Assembly: GCA_020632975.1 (NCBI GenBank)
Contig: JACKEL010000016.1
Coordinates: forward strand, 24,816-88,815
Origin: Myxococcales bacterium
GTDB taxonomy: Bacteria > Myxococcota_C > UBA6777
DNA: 64,000 nucleotides
Direction: 5' to 3'
A program made the position numbers and the translations under genes. Below, in pieces: positions 18,122 to 27,785 of this stretch; position 1 is the first letter of the stretch, and each line of letters begins with the position of its first letter. The notes under the pieces are model-generated. The model was not told the DNA's origin. It was given only the letters and a program-made list of their open reading frames with translations, and did not search any database.

Positions 18122-20302
18122 ATGATTCGCCGCCCGCTTATGTATGGACTTTTTTTCTTTTCCTTGTGTGTTGCACTTGTGTTACCCGCTTGCGTTTGTA
18201 CCCCCCCCACTTTCAACAGCAGTTGCAGCAGTGACGCGGATTGTATCGCGAGTATGCGCTGTGACTTCAACACGTTACGCTGCGTTCCAAGAAACGTGAA
18301 CCCCACTTGTACAACGGACGCAGACTGCCTCTCTGGTCAAGCTTGCGTTGTAGGACAATGTATCGCTCAATCTTGCCAAACAGGTGAGACCATTAGTTGT
18401 GTCTTGGGCGGTCAAACAGGCCCTTGTTCTGTCGGGGAACGCACCTGCCGCAATGGTGTGTGGTCCAGTTGTGAACCCAAAAACGCGACTGGCACACAAG
18501 AAACCTGTAATGGTGTAGATGACGACTGCGACGGACAAGTCGACGAAGACTTCAAAGGCAAGTTTGAGACTTGCGAAGTAGTAGGAAAACAAGGACCTTG
18601 TCGCTTGGGCATCCAAAGTCGCTGTATTGGCGGACAAATCCAATGCGAGTCAACCTACAACCCAATATCCGAGTCCATCGGAAGCGCAAACTGCGATGAC
18701 AACGTGGACAACGATTGCAATGGCCTGACAGACAAAGACGATCCCAAGTGCCAAAGCACGACCTGTAAAGCTGGAGAAACACGTTCCTGCTACGAAGGTC
18801 CTCCTGGTACAGAAGGGATCGGGGCCTGCGCTTTGGGCACACAAAGCTGTGTGGGCGGTACCTTTGGCCCCTGCCAAGGACAAGTCCTCCCCACCAAAGA
18901 GATCTGCAACAACCGTATCGACGAAGATTGCAATGGTCTCGCAGACGACAAATGCAACGAAACTTGCACCTCTGGTCAAAGCCGGGAGTGTTACTCTGGC
19001 GCAGAAAGCACCCGCAACGTCGGTATCTGCAAGGCAGGCAACCAACTCTGCATCAACGGGACTTGGTCTGAGTGCCAAGGTGAAGTCCTCCCCACCAAAG
19101 AGATCTGCGACGACAAACTCGACAACGATTGCAACGGAAAGATCGACGACTGCCTCACTCCAGGCGAGTGCACCCCAGGGGATGCAAGAGAGTGCTATAC
19201 CGCCCCCAACGGCTGTACCCTCGGTGCCAGCGGTTTTTACACTTGCCAAGGCGCATGCAAAGCTGGCAAACAATCCTGCGGAATGGACGGGAAATGGGCC
19301 GCTTGTCAAAATGACGTCGGGCCCACGACAGAGATATGCAACGACAACATCGACAATGACTGCGACGGAAAAGTCGATGGCTGCGCGGCCCGAGACGAAC
19401 TTCTCTCCGCAAGTTGGGACAATATCTCTCCCATCAAGATGTGGGACACCAACACCCCCAAAGAACTCAAGAACTTTACGGGTGGACACACAGATATCGC
19501 TTACAGCGTCCGTGCTAGCAAAGACGGGCGGTTTATGGTCACAGGGGGCCAAGACAAACGCGTAATCCTCTGGAATCTCGCAACGAGCGCGCCCGTCTGG
19601 TCAGCCACAGATCACAACACCACGGTGTACTCCACAGCCATCGACAGCGCTGGAAAAGTCATCGCTTCGGGCGCTGCAGACGGTAAGGTCTTCTTGTGGA
19701 ACCCCATAACAGGAAAAGTGGACCGTCGCCTCACTGCAAACAGCGGTGGCGTGTACGCTTTGGACATCGACCCCACAGGCCGCTGGCTGGCGTCAGGTGG
19801 CGCAGATGCCCAAGTCCAACTCCGCGACCTTAGTGCAGCCAACCCCAACGCTGTCTCAATCCTTACAGGCGGCCATAGCCTCGACATCTACGCTGTGGCC
19901 ATCGATCCCCAAGCACGTTGGATCGTCTCGGGTGGACGCGATGCCAAGCCCGTCGTTTGGGATATCCCAAATGCCAAGTTGCTTTACTCTCTTGCAGGTC
20001 CCAGCCAAGGCATCACCTCCATCGCCTTTAGTGCTGACGGAAACACCCTTGCAGTGGGCAGTTCAGATTACAGCATCCTTCTCTTTGATATGACCAAAAC
20101 CCCACCCGCTCCAGCTGGTACCCTCAAGATACCCAACAACGACCCCGTTTACTCCTTGGCCTTCCATCCCCTCGGAAAGATCCTTGCCTCGGGAACTTAC
20201 GGAAACAACATCGTATTGTGGGACCTCAGTACCAAAACCATCCAAAGCACCATCACCAACGCCCACAATGGCGCGGTTTCCTCCCTCTCTTTCCGCCCCT
20301 AG
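18122..20302 (+). CDS. Lipoprotein joining MopE-type Cys-rich repeats to a WD40 propeller
   Basis: 726 residues. Lipobox LPAC (Cys24). Residues about 35-80 hold two CxxDADC EGF-like segments. Five MopE-type modules follow to about residue 420, each with a core such as CNGVDDDCDGQVDE or CDDKLDNDCNGKID, preceded by a C-x-x-G-x-x-x-x-C-Y segment. The Asp/Asn-rich cores resemble Ca-binding loops. From about 424 a WD40 propeller completes the protein, with six full blades (GGQDKRVILWNL, GAADGKVFLWNP, GGADAQVQLRDL and so on). The last strand (HNGAVSSLSFRP) closes with the first (SASWDNISPIKMWDT), giving seven blades. Probably surface-exposed and disulphide-rich. GGAGG lies five bases upstream. Confidence 0.85.
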   Translation: MIRRPLMYGLFFFSLCVALVLPACVCTPPTFNSSCSSDADCIASMRCDFNTLRCVPRNVNPTCTTDADCLSGQACVVGQCIAQSCQTGETISCVLGGQTGPCSVGERTCRNGVWSSCEPKNATGTQETCNGVDDDCDGQVDEDFKGKFETCEVVGKQGPCRLGIQSRCIGGQIQCESTYNPISESIGSANCDDNVDNDCNGLTDKDDPKCQSTTCKAGETRSCYEGPPGTEGIGACALGTQSCVGGTFGPCQGQVLPTKEICNNRIDEDCNGLADDKCNETCTSGQSRECYSGAESTRNVGICKAGNQLCINGTWSECQGEVLPTKEICDDKLDNDCNGKIDDCLTPGECTPGDARECYTAPNGCTLGASGFYTCQGACKAGKQSCGMDGKWAACQNDVGPTTEICNDNIDNDCDGKVDGCAARDELLSASWDNISPIKMWDTNTPKELKNFTGGHTDIAYSVRASKDGRFMVTGGQDKRVILWNLATSAPVWSATDHNTTVYSTAIDSAGKVIASGAADGKVFLWNPITGKVDRRLTANSGGVYALDIDPTGRWLASGGADAQVQLRDLSAANPNAVSILTGGHSLDIYAVAIDPQARWIVSGGRDAKPVVWDIPNAKLLYSLAGPSQGITSIAFSADGNTLAVGSSDYSILLFDMTKTPPAPAGTLKIPNNDPVYSLAFHPLGKILASGTYGNNIVLWDLSTKTIQSTITNAHNGAVSSLSFRP

Positions 20303-20486
20303 TCTGCCCTTTCTTCGATCCTAGAAACCCCCTGCACACTTTCTACGATCGCACAATGCGTCCAATGGACCCACCTGCGACAAAAAAGCCCTCATCCCGT
20401 CGCCTATCACAAGCTCGAAGAGATACGTAAAAAGAGTTATCTCTCGATAGAGCTTTTAGATTTTAAAAAGACGTATCCATCTGGAA

Positions 20487-20523
20487 CGATTCATGCTCAG
20501 TAAACGAAAAGCCACATGAATCG
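20487..20523. repeat. Inverted repeat upstream of the receiver-domain gene
   Basis: CGATTCATG (20487-20495) and CATGAATCG (20515-20523), nine perfect pairs with a 19-base loop, 47 bases before the start codon at 20570. It could be an operator or a leader hairpin. The rest of 20303-20560 shows only AT-rich DNA. Confidence 0.45.
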
Positions 20524-20569
20524 TCGAAGATGACATTGGGCAGGATGCCGAAGAGAAAGGATGTGGGCG

Positions 20570-21127
20570 ATGCAATCATTTTACAGAGATCTTTCATACC
20601 CTTATAGCTTAGAAAACGCGCTGCGACTCGCTGGCGCTTTGGGTTTAGAAGACAAACAGACCAGCGACGAGAACATCGCGGAACCTAAAAACAACCCACA
20701 AACTAAAATAGCAGCACACTCTGAAAAGGACCCCAAAGGTCCTCAAGGACATATCTTCGTTTATGACGACGACTCGCAGATCCGCGAACTCCTTAAAGAA
20801 GTGCTCCAAAGAAACGGCTACCAAGTCACCTGTTATGACGCGCTCCAAGGTGACGAACTAGACTTTGCGGTCCTTAGCCAACAAGCAGACGCTTTGCTAC
20901 TCGATCGACACCTTGGCAAAGACGATGGACTGGAGTTCCTTCAACGCGTCAGAGAAGAAGGAATCAATCTCCCCACCATCCTGATGAGTGGGCAAGATCT
21001 CACAAACAAAGAACAAGCGCGCCTGACACTTTTGCAAGGCGACTTCTTCGCAAAACCCTTTAAAGTCAAAGAACTTCTCTCCTTCCTCCACGATAGCCTT
21101 CACTTGGGCCAACCCGCTTCCCTCTAG
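20570..21127 (+). CDS. Response-regulator receiver-domain protein
   Basis: 185 residues from ATG 20570, which has AAAGGA upstream; an ATG nine bases earlier is also in frame but sits on the ribosome site. Residues 1 to about 60 form a short helical segment and a charged linker. The C-terminal receiver domain has the acidic pair in YDDDSQ, the phospho-acceptor Asp in ALLLDRHLG, the Ser of MSGQD and the Lys of AKPFKVKE. There is no output domain, so it acts through partner binding, like single-domain regulators. No kinase gene is adjacent. Confidence 0.8.
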   Translation: MQSFYRDLSYPYSLENALRLAGALGLEDKQTSDENIAEPKNNPQTKIAAHSEKDPKGPQGHIFVYDDDSQIRELLKEVLQRNGYQVTCYDALQGDELDFAVLSQQADALLLDRHLGKDDGLEFLQRVREEGINLPTILMSGQDLTNKEQARLTLLQGDFFAKPFKVKELLSFLHDSLHLGQPASL

Positions 21128-21296
21128 TCCTTCTCATCCTCTCTACATCCCTGCTTCTCTACCAAGGCATCCCACCGTCTTGGAAAGAAAATCTTGAGAC
21201 CAGCCCCTCCCCAAAACAGTCCAACCTTGCCATGATAAAAGCTCCAAACACCCCACACACCATCCAGACCCAAGACCTGTAAAGGAAGCGAGAGGT

Positions 21297-22436
21297 ATGC
21301 GTATGTATCCAATTATCCGACTTTTTCGTCCGCGTTCGATGATGTTGTGCGGTCTTTGTCTTTTTGTCATCTTGGCAGCCGCCGACTGTACCCCTGCGAT
21401 CACCATCTCAGACAACGAAAAGAAGACAGAGACCCAAAGCCACACGGAAAATCAGTCCGCCGAAAAACAACAAGAACAACAAAGCAACGAACCCACAGCC
21501 GAAACCAGCCAAGAACCCGCCAAAGAGACAACCAGCGACGCAGGCACAGACACAGATCCACGCGAGCCCAGCGGCAACGAAGCCATGACGGAAACCACGC
21601 AAGAAACAGGACCTATCCCCTGCAAAACAGACTGTGACTGCGTAAAAACAGCACAAGCCTGCGAAAGCAGCTTTTGCGCTGATGTCGACCGCGCAAATAT
21701 GTGCCCCTCCTGCGAAGATCCCAATACCTGCGTTACAGGCCAGCCCTGCGTTGACAAAAATGGCGCAGTCTCGACGTGTCCAGATGTCGCATGTGCGAAT
21801 GACTGCGATTGCCTTGGCGTAGGAATGGTCTGCCAAGGAAACGTCTGTGCCCCACTCAAACGCGCAAACCAATGCCCTCCTTGCGAAAGCCCCCAGTGTT
21901 TCGCAGGAAACTCATGTTATCAACACGATGGCACCATCTCCAAATGCCCAGGGACAGGCATGGGTGCAGCCTGCAAACACGACTGTGACTGCCTCAAATA
22001 TGGCCTTCTTTGCGATGGAACCAACGGATGCCGCGCCCTTCGACGGATATCCTTCTGCAAAGCCTGCTCTGATGCCACTTGCACAAGCGGAGACCCTTGC
22101 TTCAATCCTGACAAAACCATCGGAACATGCGCAGCTTCGACGACCTGCAAACACGATTGCGACTGCGTAAAACAAGGCCAAGTCTGCGATACCAACGGAA
22201 CATGCGCAAGCCTACGTCGCCCCAGCCTTTGCCTCGCTTGTACAGACGTCAACTGCAAAACGGACGATCCCTGCCTCAACAAAGACGGAAGCATCGGCTC
22301 TTGCTGCTGTACGGTCTCTGGATGTGGCCAAGGGATGGTATGCTGCTCTGGCGGCGCACCACCCCCACCCAACACTTGCGGACGCTTTTGCACACAGCCC
22401 GACCCCAAAACGGGCCAATGCCCGCTCTTTCCTTAG
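21297..22436 (+). CDS. Cys-rich lipoprotein with four tandem repeats
   Basis: 379 residues. Signal peptide ending in AAADC (Cys31 as likely lipid site), then a Gln/Glu/Thr-rich spacer to about residue 105. Four tandem modules of about 60 residues follow. Each starts C-K-x-D-C-D-C (CKTDCDCVK, CANDCDCLG, CKHDCDCLK, CKHDCDCVK), continues with a CxxL-R-R/K-x-x-x-C-x-x-C core and ends in a GxPC-x-x-x-D-G segment. The end has a run of paired Cys (SCCCTVSGCGQGMVCCSG). It is presumably an exported disulphide-bonded protein of unknown function. ATG 21303 (two codons in) is an equally good start. Confidence 0.75.
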   Translation: MRMYPIIRLFRPRSMMLCGLCLFVILAAADCTPAITISDNEKKTETQSHTENQSAEKQQEQQSNEPTAETSQEPAKETTSDAGTDTDPREPSGNEAMTETTQETGPIPCKTDCDCVKTAQACESSFCADVDRANMCPSCEDPNTCVTGQPCVDKNGAVSTCPDVACANDCDCLGVGMVCQGNVCAPLKRANQCPPCESPQCFAGNSCYQHDGTISKCPGTGMGAACKHDCDCLKYGLLCDGTNGCRALRRISFCKACSDATCTSGDPCFNPDKTIGTCAASTTCKHDCDCVKQGQVCDTNGTCASLRRPSLCLACTDVNCKTDDPCLNKDGSIGSCCCTVSGCGQGMVCCSGGAPPPPNTCGRFCTQPDPKTGQCPLFP

Positions 22437-22452
22437 AAGGATATTTCCCTAG

Positions 22453-22513
22453 CCTTCGCAAAGTCCCTTCAGTCGGGCGATCTTCCGTGGTCGCCCCGGA
22501 TAGATGTATATCC
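22453..22513. repeat. 61-bp palindromic dispersed repeat, copy 2
   Basis: Starts CCTTCGCA, then a GGGCGA/TCGCCC hairpin (22475-22480 with 22491-22496), then CGGATA...TATCC (22498-22513). Same length, order and hairpin layout as 10472-10532. It lies just after the Cys-rich lipoprotein stop. Confidence 0.6.
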
Positions 22514-22642
22514 CGCCTGCCTTCGTAGATCTCTTCTCTTCCATCGAAAAAAAGCATACCCATCTTGATCTTTGGCGCGAGAATACAATCTTTGGTGGAG
22601 CCCCATCGAGTAAAGAAAGCAATCCCAACCAAGGAGTCCTTG

Positions 22643-25123
22643 ATGCCGACGTCGAGCCAAGTTCCGCCTGATTTCGATCCCAAAGAAATGAACAGTGGCC
22701 TCTTTAGCAAAGGACGACCGATATCCCTCGAAGGTGTCTTGGTCACAGGGAAGATCGAAGGTATTTGCAGCCAAATCACCATCAAGCAGCGTTATCGAAA
22801 CACAGAAGCACAAGAGATCGAAGCTGTTTACCTTTTCCCTATGGAAGAACAAGCGGCGATTTGTGGATTTACGGTTAAACTCAAAGATCGCGTATTGCGC
22901 GGAGAGATCGAAGAAAAACAACAGGCGTTTGAGCGCTACGACGAAGCATTGTCCGAAGGCAACAGCGCCTTTTTGATGGAACAAGTACGACCCGATATCT
23001 TTACGATCTCTGTGGGACGCATCCCCTCCCAAGAAACTGTGGAGATCGAGATCACCTATGTTGCGGAGTTTCAATACGAAGGAAATGCGATTCGCTGGAT
23101 GTTGCCTACCACCGTTTCGCCTCGTTACATCCCCAGCCACCAAGCCCAAGAAGAACCTCACCTCGTGGAAACCCTCGATGCTCCGCGACAATCGAGCGTA
23201 CCTTACGGACTTCAACTTGAACTTGAAGTCCGCATCCCTTCAGGGCTGCGCCATATCGAGTCCCCCAGCCACCCGATCCGCGTATCACTTGAAGAAGACC
23301 ACGCCATCGTTTCGCTGAGCCAACGCGAAACCGCGATGGATCGAGACATCGTGATTCAAATCGAACCCCGCAAACCTCATCAGCCCTTCGCCCAAGTCGC
23401 TTGTACAGCCGATGGCGACCGCTTTGCGATGCTGCACTTTCGACCCGATCCAGATGGTGCCCCCATCCAACCAAGCGAAGTCTTCTTTGTCCTCGACTGT
23501 TCGGGCTCGATGTATGGCTCTAGCATCGAAGAAGCCACGCGTGCACTCGCGCTTTGTGTACGCTCTCTCTCCGAAGGCGACTCTTTCCAAATCGTTCGAT
23601 TTGGCTCGTCGTTCGAGAAACTTTGGCCTCAACCAGTCCCTTTCAACCAAGAACATCTCGACGAAGCCAGCGAATACATCAAAAAGATCGATGCTGATCT
23701 GGGTGGCACAGAGCTCGCGGCCCCCTTGCAAAGCATCTACGACCAACCACTTGATCCCAAAAGACAAAGACAGATCATCCTTCTCACTGATGGCGAGGTA
23801 TCCAACGAGTCTGAAGTGATCAGCCTTTGTCGCAAAGGCCGCCCAGCCCGCGTCTTTTCTTTTGGCATTGGTGAGGGTGTCAGCCAACATCTCGTCAAAG
23901 GCGTTGCGAGGGTTTCCAACGGAGCCGCGGAGTTCATCACATCAGGCGAGCGCATCGAACCAAAGGTTCTCCGCACCTTCAGTCGCCTAAACACCCCGAT
24001 ATTCGACAAGATCGGCCTCGATTGGGGAGAGACCAAAGCCAGTGTCGCTCCCAAAGAGCTTCCTCCCATCTTTGCGGGCGAAGGCATGACGGTCTTTGCC
24101 AAACTCAACAAAGAACACGCTCCCCAAGTCACGCTGCAAGCGGATCAACAAAGCTGGTCCTTGGATCTGGACTTCGAAAAAGTCGAACGCAACAGCCCCA
24201 TCCCAACCTTGTGGGCACGTCATGCCATCCGCGACCTCGAAGATGGCGGTTCTAGCGGAAGCCAACAACGACGCGCACAACAAGAAGAGACACAAAAAGA
24301 CAAACTCCTGAAACTCAGCAAGACCTTTGGTTTGATGTCGAGCGTCGCGAGTTACATCGCGGTGGAAGAACGACCCGACCACGAAAAGAGCCATGAACCC
24401 GTCGCGTTACGACGCATCCCCATCGCCCTCACCAAAAACTGGGGAGAAACCACCAAAGTAAGATCGGTACTTTCTGCGATGTCAGTCCCCGCGGGTGGCC
24501 CTTCCTTGCGGATGGCGATGGCCCCCCCCATGGCCTCTCCCGTCGCCCTTGGTGCTCTCGCCAACGCTTCCCCACCTCCGCCCCCCAAAGGCGCGATCGG
24601 TGGCATGGGTGGAATGAGCGGGATGGCATTTGGCGGAGCGCCCCCGTCACTGGGAGGGTCCTTTGATGCGATGCCCAACGAACCTATGCGAGAGCTGCAA
24701 AAGAAAAAAGCAGCCCCCAAGAGACGCAAGGAAGAGGCGAAGCTCCGCGATGAGGAAGACGAGACATTCGATCAACCAGAACTGAAAATGGAATCCCTAG
24801 AGGAAGCGGAACAAACAGAGAGCGCGTCCTTCAAGACCTCAAAGAGCCTCGAAGATCACGTGATGGATCTCTTGTTGACCCAACGCGCAGACGGCAGCTT
24901 CCCAGATAGCGGGGCTTTGCGGGACTGGTTGGGCGCACAATGGAGCGCAGTCCAAGCTCGCGCGACACAAAACAGTGCCCTTGTGGTTTATACCTTGGTT
25001 GCTTTGGCTTTGTTACGAACGAAAGCTGCGGCACAACGCAATCTTTGGACGCGTGCAGAGCAAAAAGCCCAGCGCTGGCTTGATCAACAAAGCGACCTCC
25101 CTGACGTCCAAGATCTCCTGTAA
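22643..25123 (+). CDS. VIT and von Willebrand factor A domain protein
   Basis: 826 residues from ATG 22643, chosen because AAGGAG lies six bases upstream. Residues about 15-140 form a VIT domain (SQITIKQRYRNTEAQEIEAVYLFPMEE, FERYDEALSEGNSAFLMEQ, FTISVGRIP). A VWA domain with a complete MIDAS (VLDCSGSM, then TELAAPL and LTDGEVSNE) lies at about 278-450. A region resembling inter-alpha-trypsin inhibitor heavy chain follows, with a Gly/Met/Pro-rich segment around residues 650-680. A helical C-terminal domain of about 100 residues ends the protein. No signal peptide is seen. Bacterial VIT-VWA proteins are poorly characterised; metal-dependent protein binding is likely. Confidence 0.88.
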   Translation: MPTSSQVPPDFDPKEMNSGLFSKGRPISLEGVLVTGKIEGICSQITIKQRYRNTEAQEIEAVYLFPMEEQAAICGFTVKLKDRVLRGEIEEKQQAFERYDEALSEGNSAFLMEQVRPDIFTISVGRIPSQETVEIEITYVAEFQYEGNAIRWMLPTTVSPRYIPSHQAQEEPHLVETLDAPRQSSVPYGLQLELEVRIPSGLRHIESPSHPIRVSLEEDHAIVSLSQRETAMDRDIVIQIEPRKPHQPFAQVACTADGDRFAMLHFRPDPDGAPIQPSEVFFVLDCSGSMYGSSIEEATRALALCVRSLSEGDSFQIVRFGSSFEKLWPQPVPFNQEHLDEASEYIKKIDADLGGTELAAPLQSIYDQPLDPKRQRQIILLTDGEVSNESEVISLCRKGRPARVFSFGIGEGVSQHLVKGVARVSNGAAEFITSGERIEPKVLRTFSRLNTPIFDKIGLDWGETKASVAPKELPPIFAGEGMTVFAKLNKEHAPQVTLQADQQSWSLDLDFEKVERNSPIPTLWARHAIRDLEDGGSSGSQQRRAQQEETQKDKLLKLSKTFGLMSSVASYIAVEERPDHEKSHEPVALRRIPIALTKNWGETTKVRSVLSAMSVPAGGPSLRMAMAPPMASPVALGALANASPPPPPKGAIGGMGGMSGMAFGGAPPSLGGSFDAMPNEPMRELQKKKAAPKRRKEEAKLRDEEDETFDQPELKMESLEEAEQTESASFKTSKSLEDHVMDLLLTQRADGSFPDSGALRDWLGAQWSAVQARATQNSALVVYTLVALALLRTKAAAQRNLWTRAEQKAQRWLDQQSDLPDVQDLL

Positions 25124-25253
25124 TCCTCGCCTCTCCCTCTCTTTCGCCAACTCTGCTATCTTCACACCACAAAACAAACAGGCTCTTTTCTTTCGAAAAG
25201 AAGGGCTCTTGCACATCTCAACGATGAAACCGTTTCAATCAAGGAGCAACATC

Positions 25254-25796
25254 TTGCAGTCTTGGATCGCTCGCATCATCTACGCACCAACCGTTCTCTA
25301 CCAACTGGCAACGCGCATCTTTACCAAAAGACGTGTGTGGGATGTTGTCGATGAAACGCTTGTCTTGGGAGCAATGCCTCTTAGATGGGATGTCAAAAAG
25401 CTCGCATCGATGGGCATCAAAGGCGTGATCAACAATTGTGCAGAGTACAGTGGCCCCCAAAAAAGTTACGCGCGCTACAACATCGATCAGTTTTACCTGC
25501 CCGTCATCGACTTTACGCCCCCAAAGCTCGAAGAGATCAATGCAGCGCTCTCTTTTATCGAGCAACATCGACAACGTGGTGAGCGCGTGTATCTACACTG
25601 CAAAGCGGGACGCGGACGCTCCGCGACCATCGCACTTTGTTACCTGATCACGCGCTATCAGCTCACCCCCGAACAAGCACAGCAACGCCTTCAAGCGATC
25701 CGACCACGCATCGTCCGCGATCTTTGGCAACGCGAGGTTGTGCAAGAGTTTTTCTTACAGCAACAACAAGAGTCCCCTACATTGTCCTCCATCTAG
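25254..25796 (+). CDS. Dual-specificity phosphatase, PTPMT1-like
   Basis: About 180 residues from TTG 25254, which has AAGGAG at ideal distance; an ATG at 25224 is in frame but has no ribosome site. The P-loop HCKAGRGRS (about residues 115-123) holds the catalytic Cys and Arg, and the general-acid Asp is in LPVIDFTPP. The N-terminal amphipathic/hydrophobic stretch (IARIIYAPTVLYQLATRIF) suggests membrane attachment. Related small phosphatases act on phosphatidylglycerophosphate or phosphotyrosine; which applies here is unknown. Confidence 0.82.
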   Translation: MQSWIARIIYAPTVLYQLATRIFTKRRVWDVVDETLVLGAMPLRWDVKKLASMGIKGVINNCAEYSGPQKSYARYNIDQFYLPVIDFTPPKLEEINAALSFIEQHRQRGERVYLHCKAGRGRSATIALCYLITRYQLTPEQAQQRLQAIRPRIVRDLWQREVVQEFFLQQQQESPTLSSI

Positions 25797-25920
25797 CCCG
25801 TCCTCCCATCGCAACTTTTCTGTGCCTTGCGTGTTTATGTGTGTCAACGAGAATCAAAGAAAGATCGAGGCATCCCCCTCAATCTTTCGCACACAAACCT
25901 CACTTCCAAGGAAGACTTTT

Positions 25921-27777
25921 ATGCTACCAACCAAACGAATCCTTGCCCCTTTGTCGTTTGTCACCCTTCTTTTAGGCGCTGTGCTTTTTACAACAACAGG
26001 CTGCCCCAATCCCCCTGTACAACCCGATGGAGGAAGCGAAGTCGCCACAGAAAGCCAAGTCGAAACCAGCCAAGAGACGACCAGCGACGCCAGCGAAAGC
26101 ACGCCTGAAGCCACCACAGAGCCTACCCCCGAAGTCATCGCAGAGATCGCGCCCGAACAAGTAGAAAGCACCCCAGAAGCCCAGCCAGAGACCTCCCCTG
26201 AGACGACCCCCGAGTCCACCACATGCCAGCCCGCAACGCCCCAACAAGCGGGCGATATATCCACAGAGTACGGTACAGTGCGCGGTGTACAAGAAACCGA
26301 TATCTGGATCTACAAAGGCATCCCTTACGCAGCGCCTCCTGTGGCCTCGCTTCGTTGGAAAGAGCCCCAAGCACCCAGCTGTTGGAGTGACATCCGCCCT
26401 GCGAGTAACTTTGGAGAAGTCTGCCCCCAAGTCGATGCGCGCACAGGAAACCAACGCGGCGCAGAAAACTGCCTCTTCCTCAACATCTGGCGACCCGCAC
26501 AAGCCACCCCACAACAAACCCGCCCTGTCATGGTGTTTATCCACGGTGGCGGAAACGTCCAAGGCTCTAGCAGCGAAACCATCACCAACACCAATCGCGC
26601 GATCTACGATGGCTCACGCTTCGCAAGACAACAAGATGTGGTCGTCGTGACTTTCAACTATCGTCTTGCGGCCTTGGGATACCTTGCCTTGCCAGAGTTG
26701 GCCCAAGAATCTTCGCGCAAGCTCTCCGGGAACTACGGCTTTTTGGATCAGGTGTTTCTTCTCCAATGGGTACAGCGCAACATCCAAGCCTTTGGCGGCG
26801 ATCCCAAACAAGTCATGATCTTCGGAGAGTCCGCAGGAGCCGTAAACACTTGTACTCACCTTGCTTCCCCCTTGTCCAAAGGTCTCTTCCATGCGGCGTT
26901 GATGCAAAGTGGCGCTTGCAACCTCAAAGAGTACAGCGTTGCAGAAGCCACAGGAAAAAAACTGGCCGATCAAAGTGATTGCAAAGACGCGACAGATCGT
27001 TTGGCTTGTTTGCGAGGCAAAGATGTCAACGACATCCTCAAGATGTTCCCTGGAGGAATCGAGATCACCAACCTGAAGTTTGGTGGAACCGATCGCGATT
27101 ACGCCCCCGTAGTGGACGGTTACACGCTCCTGAAAAGTCCCGCCAAAGCCATCGCAGCCAAAGAACACAATGCTGTCCCCACAGTCATCGGCTCAAATGC
27201 CGATGAATACGAGTCTTTGCTATCACCTGCGATCCCTGTCCCCAACGCGGCTGCTTTTGAAGGCTATGTCAAAACGCTCCTTCCCAATGCAACAACCACC
27301 GAACTATCCGAAGTCTTCAAACTGTACGACGTCAACAATTACGCAGAGCCCCGCGAAGCACTTGTAGACTTCCTCACAGACTTTGCCTTTACTTGCCCCA
27401 CCCGTTTTAACGCGAAAAATCTCGCACAAAACCAATCAGAACCTGTCTGGCGTTACTTTTTCTCCCGCCGCCCCAAGCTCGCCAACAAAGAAGGACGCGC
27501 AGCACACGGGATTGAACTGCTTTATGTCTTCCAAAGCATCCTCAATATCCCCTTGTTTACGCCTGATCCCATCGATCTCAAGATCTCAAACAGCATGATG
27601 TTTTACTGGGCACAACTCACCAAAACACGCGAGCCCAACGGCACCAACCCACCACTCAAGTGGACCCCCTACGACGCCACCAAAGACACCACCCTCCAAA
27701 TCGACGAACCCTTGCAAGTCATCGACGGAGTCCGCACAGATCGTTGCGACCTCCTCGAAAAGATCGCCCTCCCCTAA
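25921..27777 (+). CDS. Carboxylesterase (type B) lipoprotein
   Basis: 618 residues from ATG 25921 (AAGGAAG upstream). Lipobox TTGC (Cys28), then about 70 residues of Thr/Glu/Pro/Ser spacer. The type B esterase domain shows GTVRGVQ, IYKGIPYAAPP, ENCLFLNIWRP, oxyanion hole FIHGGGNVQG, nucleophile elbow FGESAGAVN (Ser at about residue 303) and the His of AAHGIELLY. Length and motif order are complete. It should act at the cell surface on ester substrates. Its spacer resembles those of the cobalamin-unit lipoproteins. Confidence 0.9.
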   Translation: MLPTKRILAPLSFVTLLLGAVLFTTTGCPNPPVQPDGGSEVATESQVETSQETTSDASESTPEATTEPTPEVIAEIAPEQVESTPEAQPETSPETTPESTTCQPATPQQAGDISTEYGTVRGVQETDIWIYKGIPYAAPPVASLRWKEPQAPSCWSDIRPASNFGEVCPQVDARTGNQRGAENCLFLNIWRPAQATPQQTRPVMVFIHGGGNVQGSSSETITNTNRAIYDGSRFARQQDVVVVTFNYRLAALGYLALPELAQESSRKLSGNYGFLDQVFLLQWVQRNIQAFGGDPKQVMIFGESAGAVNTCTHLASPLSKGLFHAALMQSGACNLKEYSVAEATGKKLADQSDCKDATDRLACLRGKDVNDILKMFPGGIEITNLKFGGTDRDYAPVVDGYTLLKSPAKAIAAKEHNAVPTVIGSNADEYESLLSPAIPVPNAAAFEGYVKTLLPNATTTELSEVFKLYDVNNYAEPREALVDFLTDFAFTCPTRFNAKNLAQNQSEPVWRYFFSRRPKLANKEGRAAHGIELLYVFQSILNIPLFTPDPIDLKISNSMMFYWAQLTKTREPNGTNPPLKWTPYDATKDTTLQIDEPLQVIDGVRTDRCDLLEKIALP

Positions 27778-27785
27778 GCCCCATC

